A DNA stretch of 64,000 nt from Dryocosmus kuriphilus (Eukaryota > Arthropoda > Insecta > Hymenoptera > Cynipidae), in contig CM076192.1 in NCBI GenBank assembly GCA_038277395.1, positions 193,939,647 through 194,003,646 on the forward strand. Direction: 5' to 3'. A program made the position numbers and the translations under genes. Within the stretch, counting starts at the first letter, position 1; every line of letters begins with the position of its first letter. This document shows, in pieces, positions 55,046 through 64,000 of the stretch. Below the pieces are notes generated by a model. The model worked only from the letters and a program-made list of their open reading frames with translations, ran no database searches and was not told the origin of the DNA.

Positions 55046-56003
55046 ATTAAATAAGGACGACGGACTGGACTAATTACCAGCGCGATAAGAATATGTATAT
55101 CGGCTACTGGGTCACTGGGGAAAATCGATAGAAGCGCGCGCAATCAAGACCCGAAAGAAGGGGGACCAGCGGTACCAAGCTGAACTGGTAGCATTCGGTG
55201 AACAGGAACGATCGAGTAAATCACTCTGATATCAACCATTGGGAGAGGGAACGGTCTCGATCTCGCGCGTTCAATTGCGAGAGGCGTCAAGCAACGTCGA
55301 TGCCATGCAACGGTCGGGGTTTGAAATAAGACCTAGAGTGAACATCCAGGAGTCACAAGCAACTCAATTCAGTAAGCCAATAAAATAAATTTAAGGAAAG
55401 GAAAGATCCCTGAAATCAATCTAATTTTAATTTTTAAAGAAATAAACCTTAATTTGTTGCCTACTGGGATAAGGTATGAGGCATATCAGTTCGTCTTTTT
55501 GCAGAAGTGTGCGTTCTCCCCCTCAACCAGGATCACCACTTGGGGCTCGAGAACCATCATTTCAATTGCAGGAGGCGAATTGAAAGTGTTTTATTTTTGG
55601 TTTCAGTAGGGGCATCGTTCGAGGGAATAACGACCTTTGAATTGGCAAAGCCTCTGTTGGATCCTCAACGAAGCCCAGTGCATGGAGCTCAAACAACAAG
55701 GCCGTTACAATTCATAAGGTCATAAATTATTGACTCGAACCGAGTCCTGTTGTTCGCTTTGTAAGACACGAAAGACTATGGTAAAGTAAATCCCAACAAG
55801 GGAATCGTGATTTCTGAGCGTACTTTCTTGAGCACCAATGAGGAAAGAAATCATTTAAACGCTTCACTTCCAAGCAAGCGACTGTTACTTGAAGAATTGT
55901 GGAATTTTGGTATAGGAAAGCGAATTGGAATTTTGTGTCGACATTGCATGTAAGCTCGGACAAAAGGATGGTTTTCTTAATCTGGAAAATTTGAAAACAC
56001 AAG
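55046..56003 (+). repeat. LTR-B 5' LTR
   Basis: Matches 63342-64000 from attaaataaggacgacggac on, through at least 55720. The right end is set by the primer-binding site at 56004. Similarity starts abruptly with a TATA-like stretch (attatataagg in the 3' copy), so the usual U3 may be short or missing. Confidence 0.75.
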
Positions 56004-56021
56004 TAGGGGCTTATCCTGGAT
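56004..56021 (+). promoter_or_regulatory. Candidate primer-binding site of LTR-B
   Basis: taggggcttatcctggat resembles the tRNA-Pro type retroviral site with about four differences. The location, about 950 bp after the LTR start and before the leader, is right. Confidence 0.45.
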
Positions 56022-57200
56022 GTTCCCGGAAACTGGGGAAAAATTTTAGGAAATTTAGAGAAAACTTAAAGTAAGTCGCAGAAATTCACCGCGATTGGAC
56101 GGAACTGTGCCACGCATATATTATCTAACCACGCTACCTCCACTGCGCTCTTGTGGATCCAACAATCCCAGCCTTTTGCCTTAACTAATCTTATTTCTGA
56201 CCATTTCAAAACTTCAGAATACCAATGAGTCGCCGCACAGGCAAACTTCTCTTTTTTTAATCGTCCGCTGACGTTGAGCTGAGATCCACGGAAAGCTACA
56301 TTAGCGAAGGCTTTTTAGTAAAAAAACTATTTTCGTTCTCGAGATCTATATTTGAGAAATATCAAGGACATCAGACGAGGGATACGCGAGCCAGCTTTTC
56401 TTTTTCCCCGTGTCTATTTGTTGGTTAAATTAAATAACCGGGTGGGGTCAAGTTTCAACCTTCTACCACACCTCGATCCGATTTGTGTAATCGGACTCGA
56501 ATTGTTGGACAGGACCCATTAAATGCAAATCAGATGAAAATATTTAGCAATTCTCAATATTGCTGGAGAAATCTGAGATGCGACATTGCTATTAAAATCA
56601 ACAGTGAAAATTTAAATGCCCATAAAGTTAAAATCCAGTAAGTAGTTGAACTCAAAATATGGATAATATCAGGTAGCTTGAAATGTCAATCGTTATGAAT
56701 CTCAGTTCAACGACTGGGACGCGATTCTAAAAGGGAAAGGTAAAAGTACTCAAATGACCCCAAAATTAAATAATATTAAAACTTATACCAACCTGGTGGG
56801 ACACAAGAGTTCTTAAAAGCAGGTAGAGTTGCGTCAGAATCATAGCTCACAATCAAAACAGGAGCGAGGCGAATTAATTTTAAATAAGACCACGCAAACC
56901 GCGGTCACATGAACCTCGACGAGCAAGATTCCGCGCGCGTTGAGTATTGTTGTCATACAATAGATGTATGGATCAAAATTAATAATCAGTCTGCAACCAA
57001 TATGATACCAATGCAAAGAGTGTCAACAGACCAATTTGTAATATAAAGGCCGCAATAATAACTCATCATCGAAAGACCATAATAAATAAGATTAAACCTC
57101 AAGAAAATTTCTTTGAATAAATTTAAGGACATGAAATATAACGATAAGTAAATACGATTAGCTCACTTCGTGTAAAATTTTTTTTTATTTAAGAATAAGA
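56022..57200 (+). other. Leader of LTR-B
   Basis: 1.2 kb with no open frame of note; moderately GC-rich segments between AT-rich ones. Confidence 0.5.
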
Positions 57201-58428
57201 AAATGGAGAAAAGGTGGTATTGATGATGGTCCTCAGAATGGAAATCACAAAAACATAGATTTGTCGAAATCCGTATTACAGGACCCTTTACAAGATAATT
57301 CAGCAACTAACGTAAATTTAGAGGAATCGGACATGGAGGATTCCGTATTTAATAAAAAGGATCAAAGTCCACAAACCCTCAAAACCTTGATAATTCGAGC
57401 GGCACCCACCATGGATGAAATAAAACAAGCAAAGTGAAGAAGGAGAGACTACAATTGAGTCAAAAACAACAAATAAAGACGCATGGAAATGGACGCTGAT
57501 TTAAAAGAGCTGCTGATGAATATCCAAAAAGTAGAAGAAAACTTGAATCAAACTATTCGAAATCAAAATATGATGGTAGGCATCGTTCATAAAAATCGCG
57601 AAATGTCCGTGAAGGCACAAACGGAATTAGAAAACGAAGGTGAATCAATTGCAGGGAACCTTAAAAAAAATATCGAAACACAATTCGCTCAGCGAAAACA
57701 AAGGTGCGAGGCTCAGGCAGTTTTACTTAGAGAAAAATATTATAGATGTTGAAAAAAAAGTCGATACTTTAAGGCGAGTAACAGAAGAAATTCAAGTCAA
57801 CCATTACGATGGCGTAGTTGCCAACACGCAAAATCAAAGGCGTTTAAAGGAACTCGAGGAAAATCAAAGTATATTAGAATCGAGAATCGATAGAAACATA
57901 GTGATGAAAAATGTAAAGCTTCCGTGGCTTAAGAATTATCCAGTGCCGAAATTCTCAGGTTCCGAACGGAAGCGACTAATGATGTCTCTGATTGACTTAG
58001 ATATATATGTGAGAGCGGCAGACGTCAGGAAAATTGACATGCCCTTCATGATACAAATATGTCTGGTAGGCGCAGCCAGAGAGTGGTGGGAAATGGACCG
58101 CGAAGGCATTAGAGATGACATATTTTCTTTTCGTCAAAAATTCATTAATAAATGTTGGAACCAAGATGAAAGATTTGAGATCGGCAAAAACCTAAAAGAT
58201 GGATGCTTTATACCAGGAAAACTTACTGGCTCTCAATACGCGAAAAAAATGATTAATCAGGCAAAAGACTTAATCCCACCACCCTCTGACTATGAAATAC
58301 TTGTGAGTTTATCAAGGCACTTCACCGAAGAATCTATACTTGCATTTAGGATGAGAAACATGCAGACGTGCGAAGAATTCGTTGAACTCTTAGATAACAT
58401 CGATCTGTCAGTTCCACTGAACAAATAG
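57201..58428 (+). pseudogene. gag: LTR-B gag
   Basis: The first part (57201-57438) is open but ends in TGA; it is acidic (LEESDMEDSVFNKKDQSPQ). After further stops 57483 reopens the same frame with a coiled-coil region (ELLMNIQKVEENLNQTIRNQ). A frameshift near 57740 leads to VEKKVDTLRRVTEEIQ and the capsid: LPWLKNYPVPKFSG, LIDLDIYVRAADVRKIDMPF, VGAAREWWEM, FRQKFINKCW, ending at 58428. The P-K-F-S-G and A-A-R-E-W-W elements are typical of retrotransposon gag. No CCHC knuckle is seen in 58430-59230, which is rich in Asn, Tyr, Arg and Gln. Confidence 0.75.
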
Positions 58429-59359
58429 AGAACAGTACTCCCCGCAAGATAACCCAGTGTACGTTCGATCAAATTCTTTAGAGAGAAATTTCAACAAACT
58501 AGGCGATCCTCGATATAACTACCGAAATCCTAGCGGATATCCATGTCGTGGAAACCCACGAGGATATCAAAATGGAAATTTTGAAAGCGATTGTCAAAGG
58601 TCAAGTTAAGTGAATAATAGATCACCATGGAAAAATACAAGCCACCGTGATCAAGGGTATCAGGACTATCCATATAACCATAATATTTATCGTAATCAAG
58701 ATGATCAAGATCGCTATAACGCTAGGGACCGAAACTCTAAGCAAAATAATTTCGAGAAAGACTATCAGGTAATTCAAACACCTACAATGAGAAATACTAC
58801 GCTGATAGAACCCGCGGAAATCAAGATCGGGATGAGCACAACCGGAAAAATTGAGAATCGGGACATAAAACTACTGACGATCGGCCTCAAAATTTCGAGA
58901 ATGCTAATGGTCAATGGTCTGGGGGCCAAAATCATTTACAAACAAATAGCTACAAGGAAACCGTTCCGAAATATTACAACGGAAACGTGGAAAATGGTAT
59001 ATACAAGCGTGACAATAGCAGCCCAACAATTGTTAGTCCACAAAATGGACATATTAATAAGAGCCACACCAATGAAAATGTAAATAGGGCGCATGCTCAG
59101 AGCGGGGGCTCCAGAAATAACACGGTAAATAAAATTGTCAGTTGCCTACGAGAAGAGGGGGAAAATTATGAACCGGGGACTGGTCCAAGCGACTCGGGAA
59201 ATGCGCGAGCCTCGATTTGGTAGGAATTAACCTAATAGAGGCAAATCTGGGGCGAAAAAATGAAAAAAAAAACCTCTCCCACTAGACGTACGGGGCGATC
59301 TGTTAGAAACTGAGGACAAGGAATTAGAAACGGAGTTAGACAAATGTCCAGACCTATTA
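58429..59359 (+). pseudogene. LTR-B gag-protease linker
   Basis: Frames rich in N, Q, R, D and Y (58610-59083) suggest a disordered nucleocapsid-like linker, broken by stops. No domain recognised. Confidence 0.45.
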
Positions 59360-60040
59360 ATGAGTGTGCAAAATGTAAACACTAGGTCACTAATTGAAAC
59401 AGGAAGCGAGGTCACTTGCGTGGCGGAGTCATTACTGGAAAATAATTCCAGAAAATTTAAAAGGCGCGAATCACTACCAATAGTAGGCACCTCTATCGTG
59501 GGCGCAGCGGCAGTCAAACCTGTAAGATTGAAGCTTCAAATTTATGCGAACTTTAAAATGAGCGATTTTGAGGGAACATATGTATTTTTAGTTGTACCAA
59601 AACTAAACAAGGAATCCATAATAGGGGTTGACTTTTTAAAAAGGCTAAAAAGCAAAATAGATTTCGAAGAGAATACTATCGAACTCAAAGATAAAGATAA
59701 AAAAATTAAAATTAAATTATTGGAAGAGGATCCAAAATGTATAAGATTGATATTTGACCCGGTAGACCCTCAAAAGGAGAATCCCCTGAATATTTTGGGT
59801 GGATGCATTGATGGGGAAGAATCATGCCCGTATATTGCAAGTAAAATTGATAACGTGGAAAATCACAATGGAGCTCAAAACAAGTTAACATTAACAGACG
59901 ACGAAATTAGCGAAAAAGTAGCTCAATGCACCGTACTACACGTGAATGAAAACGAAAGGCTTTTCAAGCTGATCAAGCATTATAAAAATGTATCTTCTAA
60001 GAATCCGGGTAGGATTAACGCGCACGAACATGAAATGTAA
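59360..60040 (+). pseudogene. pol: LTR-B aspartic protease with altered active site
   Basis: SLIETGSEVTCVAES at the start has Glu where the catalytic Asp of D-T/S-G is expected; the GAA codon is 59396-59398. The rest is well formed: VGTSIVGAAAV, KLQIYANFKM, YVFLVVPKLNKESIIGVDFL, KSKIDFEENTIEL. The frame stays open into the linker to the TAA at 60038. Retropepsin would cut the polyprotein; the Asp-to-Glu change should inactivate or cripple it. Confidence 0.75.
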
Positions 60041-60337
60041 ATAAACGAAAATTTTCAATCTCTCATGAGAACATATCCTGTACCTATGCTCTTAAGGCAC
60101 AAAGTAAAAAGGGAACTAGAAACCCTATTAGAATTAGGAATCACCGGTCAATTAAATAATGAGTATATAACCCTGTTCTCTTCTCACTTAAAAATTTGTG
60201 ATGGTTCTCCAATGGTAAAAATGTCTGTCATCGGTACCAATGGGACAAATTATACAGAAGATGACGCTGGTGAAGAAATAATTAGCAAAATGAAATTTAA
60301 CAAGGAATCCTGGCTTCAAAAAACTAGGAGCTTCTAG
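60041..60337 (+). pseudogene. pol: LTR-B reverse transcriptase stub
   Basis: TYPVPMLLRHKVKRELETLL, then ELGITGQLNNEYI, resembles the beginning of a gypsy-type reverse transcriptase. It then loses similarity (no R-x-C-x-D, no YxDD). So only the first about 45 residues remain. Confidence 0.55.
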
Positions 60338-60346
60338 AATAATTCA

Positions 60347-60642
60347 ATGGGACAGGATAGAGACCACAACTGTATTATCGGACTCGAAGAAAGAAAAATT
60401 GAAGAAAGGATTGCATACGATATTGAGGATGGATTTAAAATGCATACAATTACAAGGAACAGAAATAAAACAGGTGGCTCTTGCAAGTCAATTTCCAAGA
60501 ATACTAATAATATGTTATCCACATTTCAAGGAAATGCGACACATAGCTTGGACAATATTGAGGTCCTAGGTGAAACAAAAAAAATTTACGATTTGAGAGA
60601 AGTGAAAAATACTCTAATATACTATATAAAAGTGGGCGACTA
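60347..60642 (+). other. Unassigned open frame before the mariner
   Basis: About 98 codons, hydrophilic, no recognised motif. It lies where the rest of Pol would be; possibly rearranged element sequence. Confidence 0.25.
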
Positions 60643-60644
60643 TA

Positions 60645-61916
60645 CGAGGGGGGCCCAAAAGAAACGGGAATTTCGTCATAACTTCTTTATTTCTTAATAT
60701 TTTTACACCAAATTTTGATCACCTTCAAAGTATTCTCCTTTGACCGCAACGCACTTCTGCAAACGATGCTTTCATTGTTCAAAACATATTTTAAATTCAT
60801 TTATCGAGATGTTCTTCAGGCCTTCCAGCGATTTTTGTTTTACCTCATCCACAGTGATAAAACGCTTTACTCTCATGCCCTTTTTAAGTCTGGGAAACAA
60901 AAAGAAATCACAGGGGGCCAGATCCGGTGAGTAGGTGGGGTGAACGATTGGTGTCATGCCGTTTTTGGTCAAAAATTGCTTTACGGAGAGAGAGTTGTGG
61001 GTCGGCGTTTTGTCATCATGGAAGAACCATTCGCCTGCGCGCCAAAGATCTGGCCTTTTCCTTCGGATACTTTCCCTTAATCTTTTCAAAACTACCAAGT
61101 AAAACTTCTGGTTGACAGTTTTACCCGGGGGAACGAACTCCGCGTGCACAACACCTCTGCAATCGAAGAAACAAATGAGCATTGTCTTGATATTTGACTT
61201 CACTTGGCCGGCTTTTTGCAGCGAGGAGAGCCAGGTGACTTCCACTGGTTTGATTGCTGCTCTGTTTCGGGTTCGTATCCATAACACCACGATTCATCAC
61301 CAGTAGTTATCTTGGAAAAAAATCAGGGTTCTCTTTGCTCGCCTGTGAGAAGGCGAGGGACAAATTTGTCTGCAACTGTATTCATGTGCAAATCTTCGGA
61401 CAAAATCCTCTGAATGGAACTTCATGATATTCCACTCATGTCACAGAGTTGATCAATGGTTCGGCGACGGTCTTCACGTACGACAGCATTGATTTTGTCG
61501 ACGTTTTCGTCACTTCTTGACGTTAAGGGGCGTCCTGAACGGGGTTGGTCTTCAACTGACATTTCTCCATTTGTAAAACGTGAAAACCACTCATAGACTC
61601 TAGTTTTACTTAGGGCAGCATCCCCATAAGCAGACTGAAGCATAATAATAGTTTCCGCGACAGATTTCCCCAACAGGAAGCAAAATTTCACATTCGCGCG
61701 TTGCTCTCGACAATCGGCCATCACGTCTTCGCCGAAATGGAAAGAGGTGTTTCACTACAAAAATTCCTACGGATGAACCGATACACTCATAGCGACAGAA
61801 CTTCGCTCACTAACGCAGAAGACGCCCTCCTAAAGCATACCTGGTCGAACAATCACTTCCCCCCCACTCTCTCCCCACCACAGCCCGATTCCCGTCACTT
61901 TTGGGTCCCCCCCTCG
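60645..61916 (-). mobile_element. mariner DNA transposon 2, decayed
   Basis: 1272 bp between TA dinucleotides (60643-60644, 61917-61918). Inverted ends: cgaggggggcccaaaagaaa at the left against cgaggggggggacccaaaag read from the right. Coding on the minus strand. A family different from the 49.3-kb mariner. Confidence 0.88.
60772..61724 (-). pseudogene. mariner 2 transposase, broken
   Basis: Starts at 61724 with the helix-turn-helix region (REQRANVKFCFLLGKSVAET, then SKTRVYEWFSRFTNGEMSV, DQPRSGRPLT). A TGA at about 61422 interrupts it. The next part (SSIQRILSEDLHM, VPRLLTGEQRE) runs into a deletion of perhaps 15 residues before TTGDESW (first Asp). A frameshift near 61280 leads to 61290-60772: KTMLICFFDCRGVVHAEFVP, FHDDKTPTHNSL (second Asp) and YSPDLAPCDFFLF (third Asp, 34 residues later). 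A dead copy. Confidence 0.85.
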
Positions 61917-61929
61917 TATACCAAAGTCG

Positions 61930-62442
61930 TTGAAGCCCAAAATGAGAAATCATGACCAAATTCTAATACTATGTCTTTGTGTGGAAGAATTATTTAAGGG
62001 AAATAAAACGGAGCTGCCCCAGCTGTATATCAGGCACGGTCAAGCAAACAGTATGCAGCGCATTCATCTACGGAATCATGAATCTTTATTTTGTGACAAA
62101 AAGGAATATTTGAGGACCAAGGATAAAAGATTGATTGGGAAAAAGGGTATGGAACCTGCTACCAAGCCACCCGACATCTTCCTTATTAAACAAATCAAGT
62201 GGAAAAGGCACCAAGTAAAACCAACGGACCTCTTCTACAACGTGAAACAACACGAGAAACATCAAAAAGAGAGTTGTTTTCAACAATATAGATATTCGAC
62301 CAGGAGAGATCAGCTTTTGGTTTCTGACCGATGGGAAGACGAGAGACTTTACCATACACTCTACTTTATCGTAAGAGAAGAGATTGGAAGTAGCGTCAGA
62401 TTAAAGCAGGTTTATTTAAGCGTTAATCGAAATTATATCTGA
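61930..62442 (+). other. 170-codon open frame after the mariner, unassigned
   Basis: Basic and His/Gln/Lys-rich (QLYIRHGQANSMQRIHLRNH, KKGMEPATKPPDIFLIKQI, DLFYNVKQHEKHQKE). The P-x-D-I-F and DLF elements recall the end of a gypsy integrase, but no catalytic motif is present. It lies between the mariner and the 3' part of LTR-B, so it is most likely Pol or Env-position remnant. Confidence 0.35.
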
Positions 62443-63341
62443 AAATGTTAATAATATATAAATGTAAAAAAAAAAAATTTGAGGAATAAGTTACGTCGCA
62501 AAAAGAAAGGAAAAAGCAATACATCGTCGATTATCAAATAAACATTGGGTAAGGTACCTCTACAATGCTTTATAAATTAGAAAATTAAGTGAGGCAAATT
62601 GAGCCAAAATTATAAAATAAATAGTAATTAATTGAGGCAAAATGAGCCAAAACTATAATATAAGAACAAAATAAGGGAGGCTAAATGAGCCAAAAGCTAA
62701 AATAAAAGAAAACAAAAAGAAAAAGAAAAACCAGAAGAAAAAAAAATATACAAAAAAAAATAAAATATATAAATATAGAAAAAAAGGCCTGATTAGAATA
62801 AAAATTAGGAATACCAATGGCGTGGGTAAGAAGAAAAAGAAGGAATAGAATAAGAAACAACGAAATGTAGAATAGACTTGAAATAGTAATAATTGAACGT
62901 CATAGTTTAAGTATGACCGAAAATGCAGGTCAAAATAAATATGTAAATGTGATTAAAGTATAGGTTAGATGTTGAATGCGAGCAAAGCGGCCATTTAAAA
63001 CAGATAAGCATTGTATATCCACGATCCACGAAATTTTTTTTCATCCACGCAACCTCCGAGATCCAAACCATCGGGCGTCATTCTTGAAGAAATGTCATAA
63101 TCTCAAAGTGCGCGGAAAATCAAGTAGAATTAAAATAAATTAAAAAGTTACCTAAGAAATAAAAAAAAAAGTAATCGGCTCGGCATTTCACTTCCTGCAC
63201 ACACATTCTTAGTAAATTAACAAATGTTTAAAAAATTTGAAACATTTATTAATCTGGGGTGGCATTGAAATGGTTATAAAGTCCCTTTCATAATAGGATA
63301 CCATCAAGTAAGATAGAGAGACGACAATTAAATTTACAGGC
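62443..63341 (+). other. 3' non-coding part of LTR-B
   Basis: No gene. A gaggcaaaatgagccaaaa motif occurs three times at 62591-62610, 62634-62652 and 62677-62696, about 43 bp apart. A-rich tracts follow. No clear polypurine tract precedes the 3' LTR. Confidence 0.5.
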
Positions 63342-64000
63342 ATTATATAAGGACGACGGACTGGACTAAATACCAGCACGATAAGAGTACATATATCGGC
63401 TACTGGGTCACTGGGGGAACTCTATAGACGCGTGCGCAATCAGGACCCGAAAGAAGGGCGACCAGCGGTACCAAGCCGAACTGGTAGCACTCGGTGAAGA
63501 GGAACGATCGAGTAAATCACTCTGATTTCAACCATCGGGAGAGGAATCGGTCTCGATCTCGCGAGGTCAATTCCGAGAGGCTTCAAGCAGTGTCGATGCC
63601 ACGCAACTGTCGGGGTTTGGAATAAGACCTCGAGTGAACATCCAGGAGCCACAAGCAACTCAACACAGTAAGCCAATAAAATAAACTTAAGAAAAGAAAG
63701 ATCCCTGAAATCTATTTAATTTTAATTTTTGAAGAAGTAAACCTTAACCTGCTGCCCACTGAGGTAAAGGATGAGGCATATCAGTTCGTCTTTTTGCAGA
63801 TGTGTGCGTTCTCCCTCAACCAGGAACACCACCTGGGGCTCGAGAACCATCACTTCTATTGCGGGAGGCGAATTAAAAGCGTTTCAGTTTTGGTGTCAGT
63901 AGTGACGTCGTTCGAGGGAACGACGACCCTTGAATTGGCAAATCCTCCGTTGGTTCCTCAACCAAGCCCAGTGCGTTGAGCTCAACCAACAAGGCCGTCG
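63342..64000 (+). repeat. LTR-B 3' LTR, truncated by the window end
   Basis: Matches 55046-55720 closely (for example ggacgacggactggac, gttctccctcaacc, aacaaggccgt). Short indels and scattered substitutions separate the two. Continues beyond 64000. Confidence 0.78.

Larger units (their letters stand above)
55046..64000 (+). mobile_element. Second LTR retrotransposon (LTR-B), defective, runs off the window
   Basis: Two long terminal repeats (from 55046 and from 63342), a proline-type primer-binding site, gag, protease and a stub of reverse transcriptase. Most of reverse transcriptase, RNase H and integrase is missing. A mariner (60645-61916) is inserted. Protease and gag style is Ty3/gypsy-like. 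The 3' LTR is cut by the window end. Confidence 0.82.

Overview
This is a repeat-dominated piece of an animal nuclear genome, almost certainly an insect. It is AT-rich and has no operons or bacterial signals. It carries Ty3/gypsy, BEL/Pao, jockey-like, R1-like and I/LOA-like retroelements together with mariner DNA transposons. The mix would fit a hymenopteran or another repeat-rich insect, but nothing here fixes the order or species. I found no complete host gene of known function, no rRNA, no CRISPR array and no intact autonomous retroelement.

Layout. (1) About 1.0-27.9 kb is a three-unit tandem duplication on the minus strand. Each unit holds one open terminal exon of an unrecognised protein family (1055-1497, 20694-21195, 24346-24848), a conserved AT-rich body, and a minisatellite with a pitch of about 75 bp. 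Unit 1 has been expanded twice. A 360-bp tandem array carrying four 72-nt tRNA-Ser(GGA)-like cloverleafs lies at 2.3-3.9 kb. About 14.7 kb of nested mobile DNA splits its minisatellite at 5.1/19.8 kb: a gypsy element at 5743-14181 whose LTRs contain 121-bp minisatellites, sitting in a GCGAAGC-rich dispersed repeat, next to a degraded minus-strand non-LTR element at 14.85-19.76 kb. (2) 28.1-31.2 kb holds a cryptic CCTTAAA-type repeat, a retroelement 5' fragment and a fold-back element. (3) 31.2-39.8 kb is a decayed BEL/Pao element whose gag is interrupted by an R1-clade fragment. (4) 39.8-47.2 kb is a long degenerate AT-rich domain. It contains three copies of a module with a 30-nt exon-like block, a second copy of the GCGC-rich repeat and an (AT)n tract. 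(5) 47.2-50.6 kb holds a strong hairpin, then a jockey-like element interrupted inside its endonuclease by a nearly intact mariner with an exact TA duplication. (6) 51.3-51.5 kb is a small unique minus-strand terminal exon that looks like host coding sequence. (7) 51.8-54.5 kb is a G-tract and AAATA-type low-complexity DNA with SINE-like inserts. (8) 55.0-64.0 kb is a second LTR element with gag and protease but almost no reverse transcriptase. A mariner is inserted in it and its 3' LTR runs off the window.

The best candidates for something undescribed are the three-copy exon family with its minisatellite, the tRNA-like/palindrome array, the 30-nt exon-like modules on the minus strand, and the 51.3-kb exon. 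Every retroelement protein is broken by stops, frameshifts or deletions. The mariner at 49.3-50.6 kb is the least damaged and has a single-base frameshift.
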